Shown here piece after piece: positions 43,374 through 51,129 of a stretch of 64,000 nt of DNA (positions within the stretch are counted from its first letter, which is position 1; every line of letters starts with the position of its first letter). A program made the position numbers and the translations under genes. The notes under the pieces are model-generated. The model saw only the letters and a list, made by a program, of their open reading frames with translations, did not search any database and was not told where the DNA came from. This DNA is from Oscillospiraceae bacterium (lineage in GTDB: Bacteria > Bacillota > Clostridia > Oscillospirales > Oscillospiraceae), in the NCBI GenBank assembly GCA_024404315.1, contig JAKSQD010000004.1, forward strand, positions 1-64,000. The letters are read 5' to 3'.

Positions 43374-43583
43374 ATGTGTGTTGGATTATCCGCAAAAGTT
43401 GTAAAAATCAGTGAAGGAACCGCTCTGGTGGACGCTTCCGGCGCAAAGCGCTCTGTGTCCGTCCAGCTTTTGGAGGATTTGGAGCCGGGGGATTATGTGA
43501 TGGTTCACGCTGGCATTGCCATCGCCAAAATCACCGACAAGGACGAGTCCGAAACGGATTCCCTGCTGGAGGAGCTACTGTAA
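43374..43583 (+). CDS. hypC: Hydrogenase maturation chaperone HypC
   Basis: A 69-residue protein starting MCVGLSAKVVKI. The invariant Cys2, exposed after Met removal, holds the iron carrying CN and CO ligands in complex with HypD. The start is set at the third possible Met (ATG 43374, eight bases after GGGGG) because HypC needs the cysteine at position 2; ATG 43371 and TTG 43368 are alternatives. Its TAA stop overlaps the ATG of hypD by one base. The length is normal. Confidence 0.93.
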   Translation: MCVGLSAKVVKISEGTALVDASGAKRSVSVQLLEDLEPGDYVMVHAGIAIAKITDKDESETDSLLEELL

Positions 43584-44626
43584 TGGCTGAAAAAGTGACC
43601 GCCCGTGACATCATCACCGGCTATCAGGGGAAAAAGCTCCGCATTATGGAGGTCTGCGGCACGCACACGCACGAAATTTTCCGTCTGGGCATCCGCCGTC
43701 TGCTTCCCTCTCAGGTGGAGCTGATTTCCGGCCCCGGCTGTCCCGTCTGCGTGACAGAAGTGGGCTTCATTGACGAAGCGGTGCTTCTGGCGGAGGAATA
43801 CGGTGTGACGGTTTGCACCTTTGGTGATCTGGTGCGTGTGCCCGGCACTCGTGAAAGTCTGGCTTCCGCCCGTGGAAAGGGCGCAAAGGTTCAGGTGGTT
43901 TATACCCCGCTGGATGCCGTGGAGTACGCCCAAGCTCATCCACAGGAACAGGTTGTTTTCCTCTCCGTTGGGTTTGAGACCACCACACCGGCCAGCTGTC
44001 TGGCAGTGGAAAAGGCTCAGATGCTGGGCTTGGAGAACTTTTCCCTGCTGACCGCCAACAAGACCATGCCCGCCGCCTACCACGCCATGAAGGACAGCGC
44101 CGACGTGTTTCTTTATCCGGGTCACGTCAACGCCATCACCGGAACCGCTCTCTGTGAAAGTCTGGTAGAGGAAGGCATCAGCGGCGTGGTGACTGGCTTC
44201 ACCGCCAAGGAGCTGATGACCGCCCTTGCCATCGCCATTCGAAAGGGCGAAGCGGGCAGCCCCTTCTTTGTCAACGCCTATCCCCGTGTGGTCACGGCAG
44301 AGGGCAGCGTGGAGGCACAGAAGCTGGTGGAACGGCTGATGGAGCCTTGTGACAGCGAATGGCGGGGACTGGGCGTGATTCCGCAATCCGGTATGTGCCT
44401 GCGTCAGGAGTACGCTGCCTTTGATGCCCGGAAAAAGTTCCAGCTGCCCAAAATCGTGGGGCGTGGCAATCCCGCTTGTCGGTGCGGCGAGGTGCTGCGG
44501 GGCAAATGCAAATCCACCGACTGTCCGCTTTTCGGCAAAACCTGCACGCCTTTGCACCCCGTCGGCGCTTGCATGGTGAGCAACGAAGGCGCTTGTTCCG
44601 CTTTTTATCAGTACGGGCAGGTATAA
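43583..44626 (+). CDS. hypD: Hydrogenase maturation protein HypD
   Basis: A 347-residue iron-sulfur scaffold on which the Fe(CN)2CO unit is built with HypC. The diagnostic EVCGTHTHEIF (Cys25) and SGPGCPVCVTE (49-59) stretches are present, then GFETTTPAS, a GHVNAITG segment and a C-terminal cysteine-rich region (PACRCGEVLRGKCKSTDCPLF, in parts) for the [4Fe-4S] cluster. Length and motifs are complete. Start ATG 43583 overlaps the hypC stop. Next comes an unrelated hydrolase gene before hypE. Confidence 0.95.
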   Translation: MAEKVTARDIITGYQGKKLRIMEVCGTHTHEIFRLGIRRLLPSQVELISGPGCPVCVTEVGFIDEAVLLAEEYGVTVCTFGDLVRVPGTRESLASARGKGAKVQVVYTPLDAVEYAQAHPQEQVVFLSVGFETTTPASCLAVEKAQMLGLENFSLLTANKTMPAAYHAMKDSADVFLYPGHVNAITGTALCESLVEEGISGVVTGFTAKELMTALAIAIRKGEAGSPFFVNAYPRVVTAEGSVEAQKLVERLMEPCDSEWRGLGVIPQSGMCLRQEYAAFDARKKFQLPKIVGRGNPACRCGEVLRGKCKSTDCPLFGKTCTPLHPVGACMVSNEGACSAFYQYGQV

Positions 44627-44670
44627 CCAGAACCATTGACGACCTTTTCTTGCGCTGAAAGGAGCCGCAT

Positions 44671-45483
44671 ATGACCGAAAAAATCCATCAAACCCCCTGT
44701 GGACCCATTCATTATTGGACCAATGAGCGGATATCCCCTCTGACCCTGGTCTTTCTGCCCGGTCTGACGGCAGATCACCGTCTCTTTGAAAAGCAAGTGG
44801 CGTTTTTTCAGCAAAGCTATCACGTTTTGGTGTGGGATGCTCCCGGTCATGCCGCTTCCTGGCCCTTCCAATTGACCTTTACGCTGAGGGATAAAGCCAG
44901 GTGGCTCAAGGAAATTTTAGATGCGGAAGGAATCGCTCGTCCCGTTCTCATCGGCCAATCCATGGGCGGCTATGTGGGGCAAGCCTTCGCCCAGGAATTT
45001 CCCGGCGTGATGTGTGGTTTTATCTCGATTGATTCCGCTCCGCTCCAAAGAAAATATGTCTCAGGCTGGGAAATCTGGTTGTTAAAACGGATGGAGCCCG
45101 TTTACCGCTGGTATCCGTGGAAGCTGCTGATGAAACAAGGCTGTGAAGGGGTCGCCACCAGCGAATACGGACGGGCGCTGATGCGGGAAATGATGCAGGT
45201 CTACGAGAACGACCAAACCCGCTACGCCCAGCTTGCGGGGCACGGCTATCGGATGCTGGCGGAGGCTATGGAAGCAGATCTGCCTTACCGCATTCTGTGT
45301 CCGGCGCTGCTGATGTGCGGAGAGAAGGATGCAGCCGGCTCCACCAAGAGCTACAACCGGAAATGGGAAAAGGACGGCGGAATCCCCATGAAGTGGATTC
45401 CCAACGCCGGACACAATTCCAACACTGACCATCCGGAGCTGGTCAATGCCCTGATTGAAGAATTTTTGAACGCTCACATGTGA
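44671..45483 (+). CDS. Alpha/beta-hydrolase
   Basis: A 270-residue alpha/beta-hydrolase fold protein. The oxyanion region LVFLPGLTADHRLF is near residue 26, the nucleophile elbow is GQSMGGYVGQAF (Ser near residue 97), the acid is likely in CGEKDAAG and the catalytic His in NAGHNSNTDHPE. It is cytoplasmic, with no signal peptide. It could be an esterase, lipase or C-C hydrolase; no substrate can be given. It lies between hypD and hypE with its own ribosome site (GAAAGGAG) and 44 bases after hypD. Its insertion inside the hyp set suggests it is carried along with, or serves, the same transcript. Confidence 0.85.
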   Translation: MTEKIHQTPCGPIHYWTNERISPLTLVFLPGLTADHRLFEKQVAFFQQSYHVLVWDAPGHAASWPFQLTFTLRDKARWLKEILDAEGIARPVLIGQSMGGYVGQAFAQEFPGVMCGFISIDSAPLQRKYVSGWEIWLLKRMEPVYRWYPWKLLMKQGCEGVATSEYGRALMREMMQVYENDQTRYAQLAGHGYRMLAEAMEADLPYRILCPALLMCGEKDAAGSTKSYNRKWEKDGGIPMKWIPNAGHNSNTDHPELVNALIEEFLNAHM

Positions 45484-45543
45484 ATCACAAGAGTGATTCT
45501 CATCAACGAAAACCTGGGCTATTAACCCAAATGAGGTATGACT

Positions 45544-46551
45544 ATGAACCATGAGACCGTAACTTTAGCCCATGGCGCTGGCGGTAAGCAGACCAGCGAG
45601 CTGATTGACCGGGTTTTTAAAGCCCATTTTGACAATCCCGCCCTGACCGCAGACGATGCCGCCGTGCTGACCGCTCCTGTGGGAAAAATCGCCATGACCA
45701 CGGACGGCTTTATCGTCTCCCCTTCCTTCTTCCCCGGCGGCAACATCGGCAAGCTGTCTATTTGCGGCACGGTGAATGACCTGGCCTGCATGGGCGCAAA
45801 GCCCCTTTACCTCTCCTGCGCCTTCGTCATTGAGGAGGGCTATCCCATGGACAAGCTGGAGGAAATCGCCGCTTCCATGGCAAAGACAGCCGCCGAAGCC
45901 GGTGTGCAGATTGTCTCCGGTGACACCAAGGTAGCGGGAAGAGGCCAGGTGGACGGGGTTTTCATCACCACCAGCGGTGTGGGACAACTGACCGAAGGGG
46001 TCACGACCGGCGGCGCTTTGGCTCTTCCCGGTGATTCCATCATCGTGACCGGCGATGTAGGGCGGCACGGCTGCACCATTCTGCTGGCTCGGGAGAGCTT
46101 TGGTATTGAAGCCGACGTGACCAGTGACTGCGCTCCTCTTTGGAGCACGGTGGAAAGCGTGCTGAACGTAACCCACGACATCCATGTCATCCGTGACGCA
46201 ACCCGTGGCGGCGTGGGAACGGTGCTCTATGAAATCGCCGGTCAAAGCAACGTGGGAATCCGTCTGGATTCCGAAAAAGTTCCTGTACAACCCGAAGTGA
46301 AGGGGGTCTGCGGGATGCTGGGCTTGGAGCCTTTGTACCTTGCCTGTGAGGGTCGTCTGGTGATGTTTGCTCCCAAGGAGGTCGCCCACACGATTGTGGA
46401 CACGCTGCGAAAGGGCAACTATTCTCAGAACGCCGCCATCATCGGCGAAGTGACCGCCGAGCATCCGGGTCGTGTGGTGATGACCACAGAAATCGGTGCT
46501 CAGACCCTTCTTCCTCAACCCGGAGGCGAGTTGCTGCCTCGAATTTGCTGA
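45544..46551 (+). CDS. hypE: Hydrogenase maturation protein HypE
   Basis: A 335-residue PurM-like protein that dehydrates the HypF-made thiocarboxamide to thiocyanate. HGAGGKQTSELI near the start, DDAAVLTA, GNIGKLSICGTVNDLACMGA (in parts) and RDATRGGVGTVL are typical, and the C-terminus ends in PRIC, exactly the HypE motif whose final cysteine carries the cyanide. The start is set at ATG 45544, six bases after GAGGT; ATG 45538 is too close to it. Complete. With hypF, C and D it forms the full Fe(CN)2CO assembly set. Confidence 0.95.
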   Translation: MNHETVTLAHGAGGKQTSELIDRVFKAHFDNPALTADDAAVLTAPVGKIAMTTDGFIVSPSFFPGGNIGKLSICGTVNDLACMGAKPLYLSCAFVIEEGYPMDKLEEIAASMAKTAAEAGVQIVSGDTKVAGRGQVDGVFITTSGVGQLTEGVTTGGALALPGDSIIVTGDVGRHGCTILLARESFGIEADVTSDCAPLWSTVESVLNVTHDIHVIRDATRGGVGTVLYEIAGQSNVGIRLDSEKVPVQPEVKGVCGMLGLEPLYLACEGRLVMFAPKEVAHTIVDTLRKGNYSQNAAIIGEVTAEHPGRVVMTTEIGAQTLLPQPGGELLPRIC

Positions 46552-46552
46552 T

Positions 46553-47002
46553 ATGAAACGAACTGAACAAGTAGAACTGACCGTGCTGTGCATGGTCTAT
46601 GACGGCACGAAATTGCTGCTGCAAAACCGAGTCAAAGCCGATTGGCAAGGGCTGACCTTTCCCGGCGGCCATATAGAGCCGGGAGAATCCATCGTGGAGG
46701 CCGTCATTCGAGAGACAAGAGAGGAAACGGGCTTGCTCATCCAGAACCCCATCCTCTGCGGCGTGAAGCAGTTCCCCATGGATGGGGGACGTTATTTGGT
46801 GTTTCTCTTCAAAACGGATTGTTTTTCTGGAACACTGACCTCCTCGGAGGAGGGAACGATGGAATGGGTGGAGCAGGCTGACCTCTCCCAGCGAACCACC
46901 GTGGACGATTTCGAGGAGCTTCTCGCCGTAATGCAGAGCGACAAGCTGACGGAATTCCAATATCTGGTCAATGGAGACGACTGGACCGTCTCTTTGCACT
47001 GA
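46553..47002 (+). CDS. NUDIX hydrolase (MutT/8-oxo-dGTPase-like)
   Basis: A 149-residue NUDIX protein. The box GGHIEPGESIVEAVIRET continuing to REETGLLI (39-62) has the normal spacing. The beginning VELTVLCMVYDGTKLLLQNR and the C-terminal FEELLAVMQSDKLTEFQY resemble the 8-oxo-dGTP diphosphatase group of Firmicutes. It starts one base after the hypE stop, so it is translationally coupled to it. A link to cofactor assembly is not obvious; it may be a passenger. Confidence 0.85.
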   Translation: MKRTEQVELTVLCMVYDGTKLLLQNRVKADWQGLTFPGGHIEPGESIVEAVIRETREETGLLIQNPILCGVKQFPMDGGRYLVFLFKTDCFSGTLTSSEEGTMEWVEQADLSQRTTVDDFEELLAVMQSDKLTEFQYLVNGDDWTVSLH

Positions 47003-47014
47003 AAGGAGCCGCTT

Positions 47015-47284
47015 ATGGAAACTCGTGTCGCAGTGATTTCCATTATTGTGGAAAATCAAACAGCGGTACCGGAGCTGAACCGTTTGCTCAGTGAGGCGGG
47101 AGCCTACATCGTGGGACGAATGGGCATTCCTTATCGTCAGAAGGGAATTTCCATCATCAGCGTTGCCATTGACGCTCCGCAGATGGTCATCAGTGCCCTT
47201 TCCGGCAAGATTGGCCGATTGAAGGGAGTTAGCGCCAAAACCGCTTACTCCAACGTGATTTCAAGGGTGGATGAAGATGATTAA
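47015..47284 (+). CDS. TM1266-family iron-only hydrogenase system regulator
   Basis: An 89-residue ACT-like protein. [19 protein letters not shown] followed by [18 protein letters not shown] and [20 protein letters not shown] match the TM1266 family, which is genetically linked to the [FeFe]-hydrogenase HydEFG system and annotated as a putative regulator. Start ATG 47015 after GAAAGGAG. Its end overlaps the beginning of the second Fe-protein gene. Its presence together with hydF in this set ties the nitrogenase-like genes to [FeFe]-hydrogenase biology. Confidence 0.85.
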   Translation: METRVAVISIIVENQTAVPELNRLLSEAGAYIVGRMGIPYRQKGISIISVAIDAPQMVISALSGKIGRLKGVSAKTAYSNVISRVDEDD

Positions 47285-48041
47285 AATGGCTGTTTACGGA
47301 AAGGGTGGTATTGGAAAATCCACCACGGTTTCCAATGTGGCGGCGGCGCTGGCGGAGATGGGGCTGACGGTGCTGCAAATCGGCTGCGACCCCAAGGCGG
47401 ATTCCACCATCACCCTGCGCCACGGGGAACCACTCCCCACCGTGCTTGATCTCATCCGAAAGGGCGGAACCTTGGAACGTTCGGACATGGTTCATCCCGG
47501 TTATCAAGGGGTACTCTGCGTAGAAGCAGGCGGCCCCACGCCTGGTCAGGGCTGCGCTGGACGTGGTATCATCGCTGCCTTGGAAAAGCTGGCCGAACAA
47601 GGGGCTTATGAAGTGTATCAGCCCGACGTGGTGCTTTACGATGTGCTGGGTGACGTGGTGTGCGGCGGTTTTTCCATGCCCATGAGAAAGGGCTACGCTG
47701 ACAAGGTGTTTATCCTCACCAGCGGCGAAAATATGGCCATCCACGCCGCCGCCAATATCGCCATGGCGGTGGAGCACTTCAAAGGTCGTGGTTACGCCGG
47801 ACTGGGCGGCTTCATCCTCAACCGCCGCAACGTGAAAAACGAGGAAGGCAAAGTGCAGGAGTTGGCGGAGGATTTCCACAGCGCCGTCATTGGAGCCTTG
47901 AACCACTGTGAGCTGGTTCCCGAGGCGGAGGAGCAGCAAAAAACGCTGCTGGAAGTCTATCCCGCAAGCGAAATGGCGGAGGAATACCGGTCTCTTGCCC
48001 GGACGATGCTGAAGCTCTGCCGGGAGGATGCGTCATGTTGA
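47277..48041 (+). CDS. Nitrogenase iron protein (NifH)-like ATPase, copy 2
   Basis: About 254 residues. P-loop GKGGIGKST (8-16), [10 protein letters not shown] (35-44), Cys93 in GQGCAGRGI and Cys129 in [11 protein letters not shown] are intact, so it should be a [4Fe-4S] ATP-driven reductase like copy 1, to which it is clearly paralogous. The start is ambiguous among ATG 47271, 47277 and 47286; 47277 has AAGGGTGG best placed. The gene overlaps the TM1266 gene by eight bases and its own end overlaps the next gene by seven, showing tight coupling. Partners are expected to be the proteins at 48035-50496. Confidence 0.92.
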   Translation: MIKMAVYGKGGIGKSTTVSNVAAALAEMGLTVLQIGCDPKADSTITLRHGEPLPTVLDLIRKGGTLERSDMVHPGYQGVLCVEAGGPTPGQGCAGRGIIAALEKLAEQGAYEVYQPDVVLYDVLGDVVCGGFSMPMRKGYADKVFILTSGENMAIHAAANIAMAVEHFKGRGYAGLGGFILNRRNVKNEEGKVQELAEDFHSAVIGALNHCELVPEAEEQQKTLLEVYPASEMAEEYRSLARTMLKLCREDASC

Positions 48042-49354
48042 AGCCCATTCGTCCCCAAAACAGCCCTGAAACGCTCATTTCTCAGGCGTTTTTTCCGCTT
48101 CCGTTCGCTCCCAGTTTGGAATTTAACTCCCCGGCGCACGGAACCTGGAACATTGTCCACACCGGTATGCAGATTCCAGAGGCTCATCAGATTTACGTCT
48201 GCGCCGCCAACTGTATGCGGGGCGTGGTGTTGACCGCCGCAGAGATGAACGCCTCGGAGCGCTTCTCCATGGTCATTCTGGAGGAGGGCGATCTGCTGGA
48301 GGGCACGGTGGAGGATATCACCATTGAGGGCACTGCCGATGCCATCCGCAAGCTGCCAAAGCGTCCGCCCGCTGTTCTGCTGTTCACCGTCTGCCTTCAT
48401 CATTTTCTGGGCTGTGATTTGGATCGGATTTACCGGGAACTCAGAGAACAATTCCCGAATATTGTCTTTTTCCGTTGCTATATGGATCCCATTATGCAAA
48501 AACACGGCTTGACCCCCGACCAAAAGTTGAGAAAAGCCATGTTAGATGCGTTTCCTCCCTGTGAGGCAAGCGTTCGTTCCATCTCTATCTTGGGCAGTGA
48601 TTTTGCCCTTTCGGAGCGGTGTGAGCTGCGCTCTGTTCTACAGGAAAACGGGTATCATGCCCGAGAAATTCAGGATTGTTCTACCTTCTCAGACTATTTC
48701 AATTTAGCAACCAGCGAGCTGTTTTTGAGCCTTTATCCAGCCGGAAAATACGGGGTGGAACAGGGAGCCAAGCGACTGGGGCGGCGTTTTTTGTATCTGC
48801 CGATGTGCTTCGGGTATGAGGAGATTCGTCAAAATTGGGATAAGGTGAGCGAAGAACTGGGGATTTGTCCTCTTGACCACACTTCTTTTCAGAAAAAGTG
48901 TGACCAAGCGCTGCAAACCGCCCGGGACATCATCGGAACAACCCCCATTGCCATTGACGGCACCTTCCATCCACGTCCCCTTGGGCTGGCTCGTCTGCTG
49001 ATGGAACACAGTTTTGTGGTGAAAACGGTTTATCTGGACGGCATCAGCAGCGAGGAGGAACGGGACTTCCGCTGGCTCCAAGCGAATGCTCCCACGCTGA
49101 CGCTGAAAGCCACCATTCGCCCGGAAATGCGGCGGATGCCTCGCGAGCAGGAGGAAAAAGTTTTGGCGCTTGGACAAAAAGCCGCATGGTTTGAAAACAC
49201 GCCTTATTTTGTCAACCTGGTTCAGGGCGGCGGCCTTTGGGGATACGGCGGCATTTTGGAGCTTGCTGATTGGATGAAGGATGCCTTTTTCACTGAAAAA
49301 GATACTCGTGATATCATTCCACGAAAAGGACTGGGGTGTGAGAGCTGCGTATGA
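48035..49354 (+). CDS. Nitrogenase component 1-like protein (NifD/E-related), copy 2
   Basis: A 439-residue component-1-like protein, strongly diverged from the copy-1 protein. Candidate ligand cysteines are Cys56 and Cys60 ([12 protein letters not shown]) and Cys120/Cys127 ([14 protein letters not shown]), again matching the place of the NifD third ligand. The C-terminus [20 protein letters not shown] resembles the other D-like protein and ends in CESC. Start ATG 48035 overlaps the Fe-protein gene; GGGAGGATG is the ribosome site. The cofactor and substrate are unknown. Confidence 0.82.
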   Translation: MLKPIRPQNSPETLISQAFFPLPFAPSLEFNSPAHGTWNIVHTGMQIPEAHQIYVCAANCMRGVVLTAAEMNASERFSMVILEEGDLLEGTVEDITIEGTADAIRKLPKRPPAVLLFTVCLHHFLGCDLDRIYRELREQFPNIVFFRCYMDPIMQKHGLTPDQKLRKAMLDAFPPCEASVRSISILGSDFALSERCELRSVLQENGYHAREIQDCSTFSDYFNLATSELFLSLYPAGKYGVEQGAKRLGRRFLYLPMCFGYEEIRQNWDKVSEELGICPLDHTSFQKKCDQALQTARDIIGTTPIAIDGTFHPRPLGLARLLMEHSFVVKTVYLDGISSEEERDFRWLQANAPTLTLKATIRPEMRRMPREQEEKVLALGQKAAWFENTPYFVNLVQGGGLWGYGGILELADWMKDAFFTEKDTRDIIPRKGLGCESCV

Positions 49355-50496
49355 ATCGTTCTTATCGGATTCTTCCCATTTATACGGCGGATGTCTCGGG
49401 TGTGTGTTCCGCCCTCTTTGAGCTGGGCGGCATGGTGGTCATGCACGACCCCTCCGGCTGCAACTCCACCTACAACACCCACGATGAGCTGCGCTGGTAC
49501 GACCAAGACAGTTTGATTTTTATTTCCGGTCTGTTCGAACTGGACGCAATTATGGGCAACGACCAAAAGTTTATTCATGACATTGTTTCCACCGCAGAAG
49601 CGCTGAAGCCTCGTTTTATCGCCCTCGCCTCCGCTCCCATCCCTTATCTGAATGGTACAGATTTTGATGGGATTTCCCTTGAAATTCAGAATCTCACCCA
49701 GATTCCGACTTTTTTTGTTCCGACCAACGGTATGCACGATTATACCATTGGTGCCGGAAACGCCTTGGCGGAAATCGTCAAACGCTTTGTTCATCAATCT
49801 GTTCAAAAGCGTTCTCACAGTGTGAACCTGTTGGGTGTTACCCCACTGGATTTTGGAAGACAGGAGATGGTGGAGGCACTGAAAACGACCTTGACAGGCG
49901 CTGGATGGAAGGTTCTCTCCTGCTGGGCTATGGGGGATGACTTGGACACCATCCGCCGCTCTGGAGAGGCCTCTGTGAATTTGGTGGTTTCTGCGGTGGG
50001 CTTGCGGGCGGCAAAACTTCTGCAACAAAAATTTGGAACGCCTTATGTCATCGGTGCGCCAATTGGTCTCTTGACAAAAGATGTTTTTCAGGCGTTAGAG
50101 CGAGCAGAAAAAACCGGTGTTTCTCAATCTGCGTTTGATGTTCCATTCGACCAGGAAAAAGCGTCTCTCACACTCATCGGAGAGCCGGTTTTGATGAAAA
50201 GTCTGATGGCGCATATTTACAAAAAGCATCATATGATTGCTCGTTATATTTGCCCCTTGGAGGGCTGCGAGGAAGTGCTGGAGCAAGGCGACCTTCTGGC
50301 AAGAGGCGAAGAAGAGCTGGAAGCTGCTTTGAAGGATGCCGAATTGGTCATAGCAGATCCCCTTTATCGTCCCATTTGTCCCAAAAATGCAGCATTTTTC
50401 GAACTTCCTCACGTTGCTTTTTCTGGAAGATGCTTTCAGAAAGGCTTTATCAATCTATTTGAACCAAATTCCCTGATTGAGAGGTGTTTTTTGTGA
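49351..50496 (+). CDS. Nitrogenase component 1-like protein (NifK/N-related), copy 2
   Basis: A 381-residue component-1-like subunit. SALFELGGMVVMHDPSGCN (residues 20-38) gives Cys37 and the following STYNTHDELRWYDQDSLIF stretch is shared in pattern with the copy-1 K-like protein. The third-ligand region ALASAPIPYLNGTD has no cysteine, as in copy 1. Start ATG 49351 overlaps the previous stop by four bases. The protein is longer than the copy-1 version by about 35 residues, mainly at the C-terminus. Confidence 0.83.
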   Translation: MNRSYRILPIYTADVSGVCSALFELGGMVVMHDPSGCNSTYNTHDELRWYDQDSLIFISGLFELDAIMGNDQKFIHDIVSTAEALKPRFIALASAPIPYLNGTDFDGISLEIQNLTQIPTFFVPTNGMHDYTIGAGNALAEIVKRFVHQSVQKRSHSVNLLGVTPLDFGRQEMVEALKTTLTGAGWKVLSCWAMGDDLDTIRRSGEASVNLVVSAVGLRAAKLLQQKFGTPYVIGAPIGLLTKDVFQALERAEKTGVSQSAFDVPFDQEKASLTLIGEPVLMKSLMAHIYKKHHMIARYICPLEGCEEVLEQGDLLARGEEELEAALKDAELVIADPLYRPICPKNAAFFELPHVAFSGRCFQKGFINLFEPNSLIERCFL

Positions 50497-51038
50497 TTTT
50501 AGAAACCAAACGCTTGCTTCTCCGTCCCTGGGAAGAGTCGGATGTGGAAGAGCTCTATCGTTACGCCAAAGATTCCGCCGTTGGACCCAACGCCGGATGG
50601 CCGGTTCACACCAGCGTAGAAAATAGCTCAGAAATCATCCGAACGGTGCTTTCCGCCCCGGAAACCTATGCAATTGTGCTGAAAAAAACCGGTCTTGCTG
50701 TCGGCTCCGTTGGCTTGAAAATGGGGGAGGCAACCGATTTGACAGAGGAAGCCGACGAAGCGGAGATTGGTTACTGGATTGGCGTACCTTATTGGGGACA
50801 AGGACTGGTTCCCGAAGCGGTTCGGGAATTGATGCGCTACGCTTTTATGGAATTGAAGCGAAAGCGTCTTTGGTGCGGCTATTACGACGGCAACACGAAA
50901 TCAAGACGTGTGCAGGAAAAATGCGGGTTTCTTTATCATCACACAATCGAAGAAGTAGAAGTTTCTTTGCTGAATGAAATTCGCACAGAGCACGTCAGCA
51001 CCATCTCTTATGAAGAGTGGCTGGCAAAGCAGCTTTGA
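50493..51038 (+). CDS. GNAT-family N-acetyltransferase
   Basis: About 181 residues of the RimJ/RimL-like GNAT group: ETKRLLLRPWEESDVEELYR at the start, GSVGLKMGEATDL, then EIGYWIGVPYWGQGLVPEAV for the acetyl-CoA-binding motif and NTKSRRVQEKCGFLYHHT near the end. It acetylates an amine on a protein or small molecule; the target is unknown. Start GTG 50493 overlaps the preceding stop (GTGA) with GAGAGGTG upstream; GTG 50484 is an alternative. It sits between the second nitrogenase-like trio and hydF. Confidence 0.88.
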   Translation: MILETKRLLLRPWEESDVEELYRYAKDSAVGPNAGWPVHTSVENSSEIIRTVLSAPETYAIVLKKTGLAVGSVGLKMGEATDLTEEADEAEIGYWIGVPYWGQGLVPEAVRELMRYAFMELKRKRLWCGYYDGNTKSRRVQEKCGFLYHHTIEEVEVSLLNEIRTEHVSTISYEEWLAKQL

Positions 51039-51129
51039 TAGATGGTTTTTGTGATTGAAAATCTTTTGTTTTAATTTCATCTCAACCTTTTCTTTTAGAA
51101 CTTTTTACCATTTTTAGAAGGTGACACTT

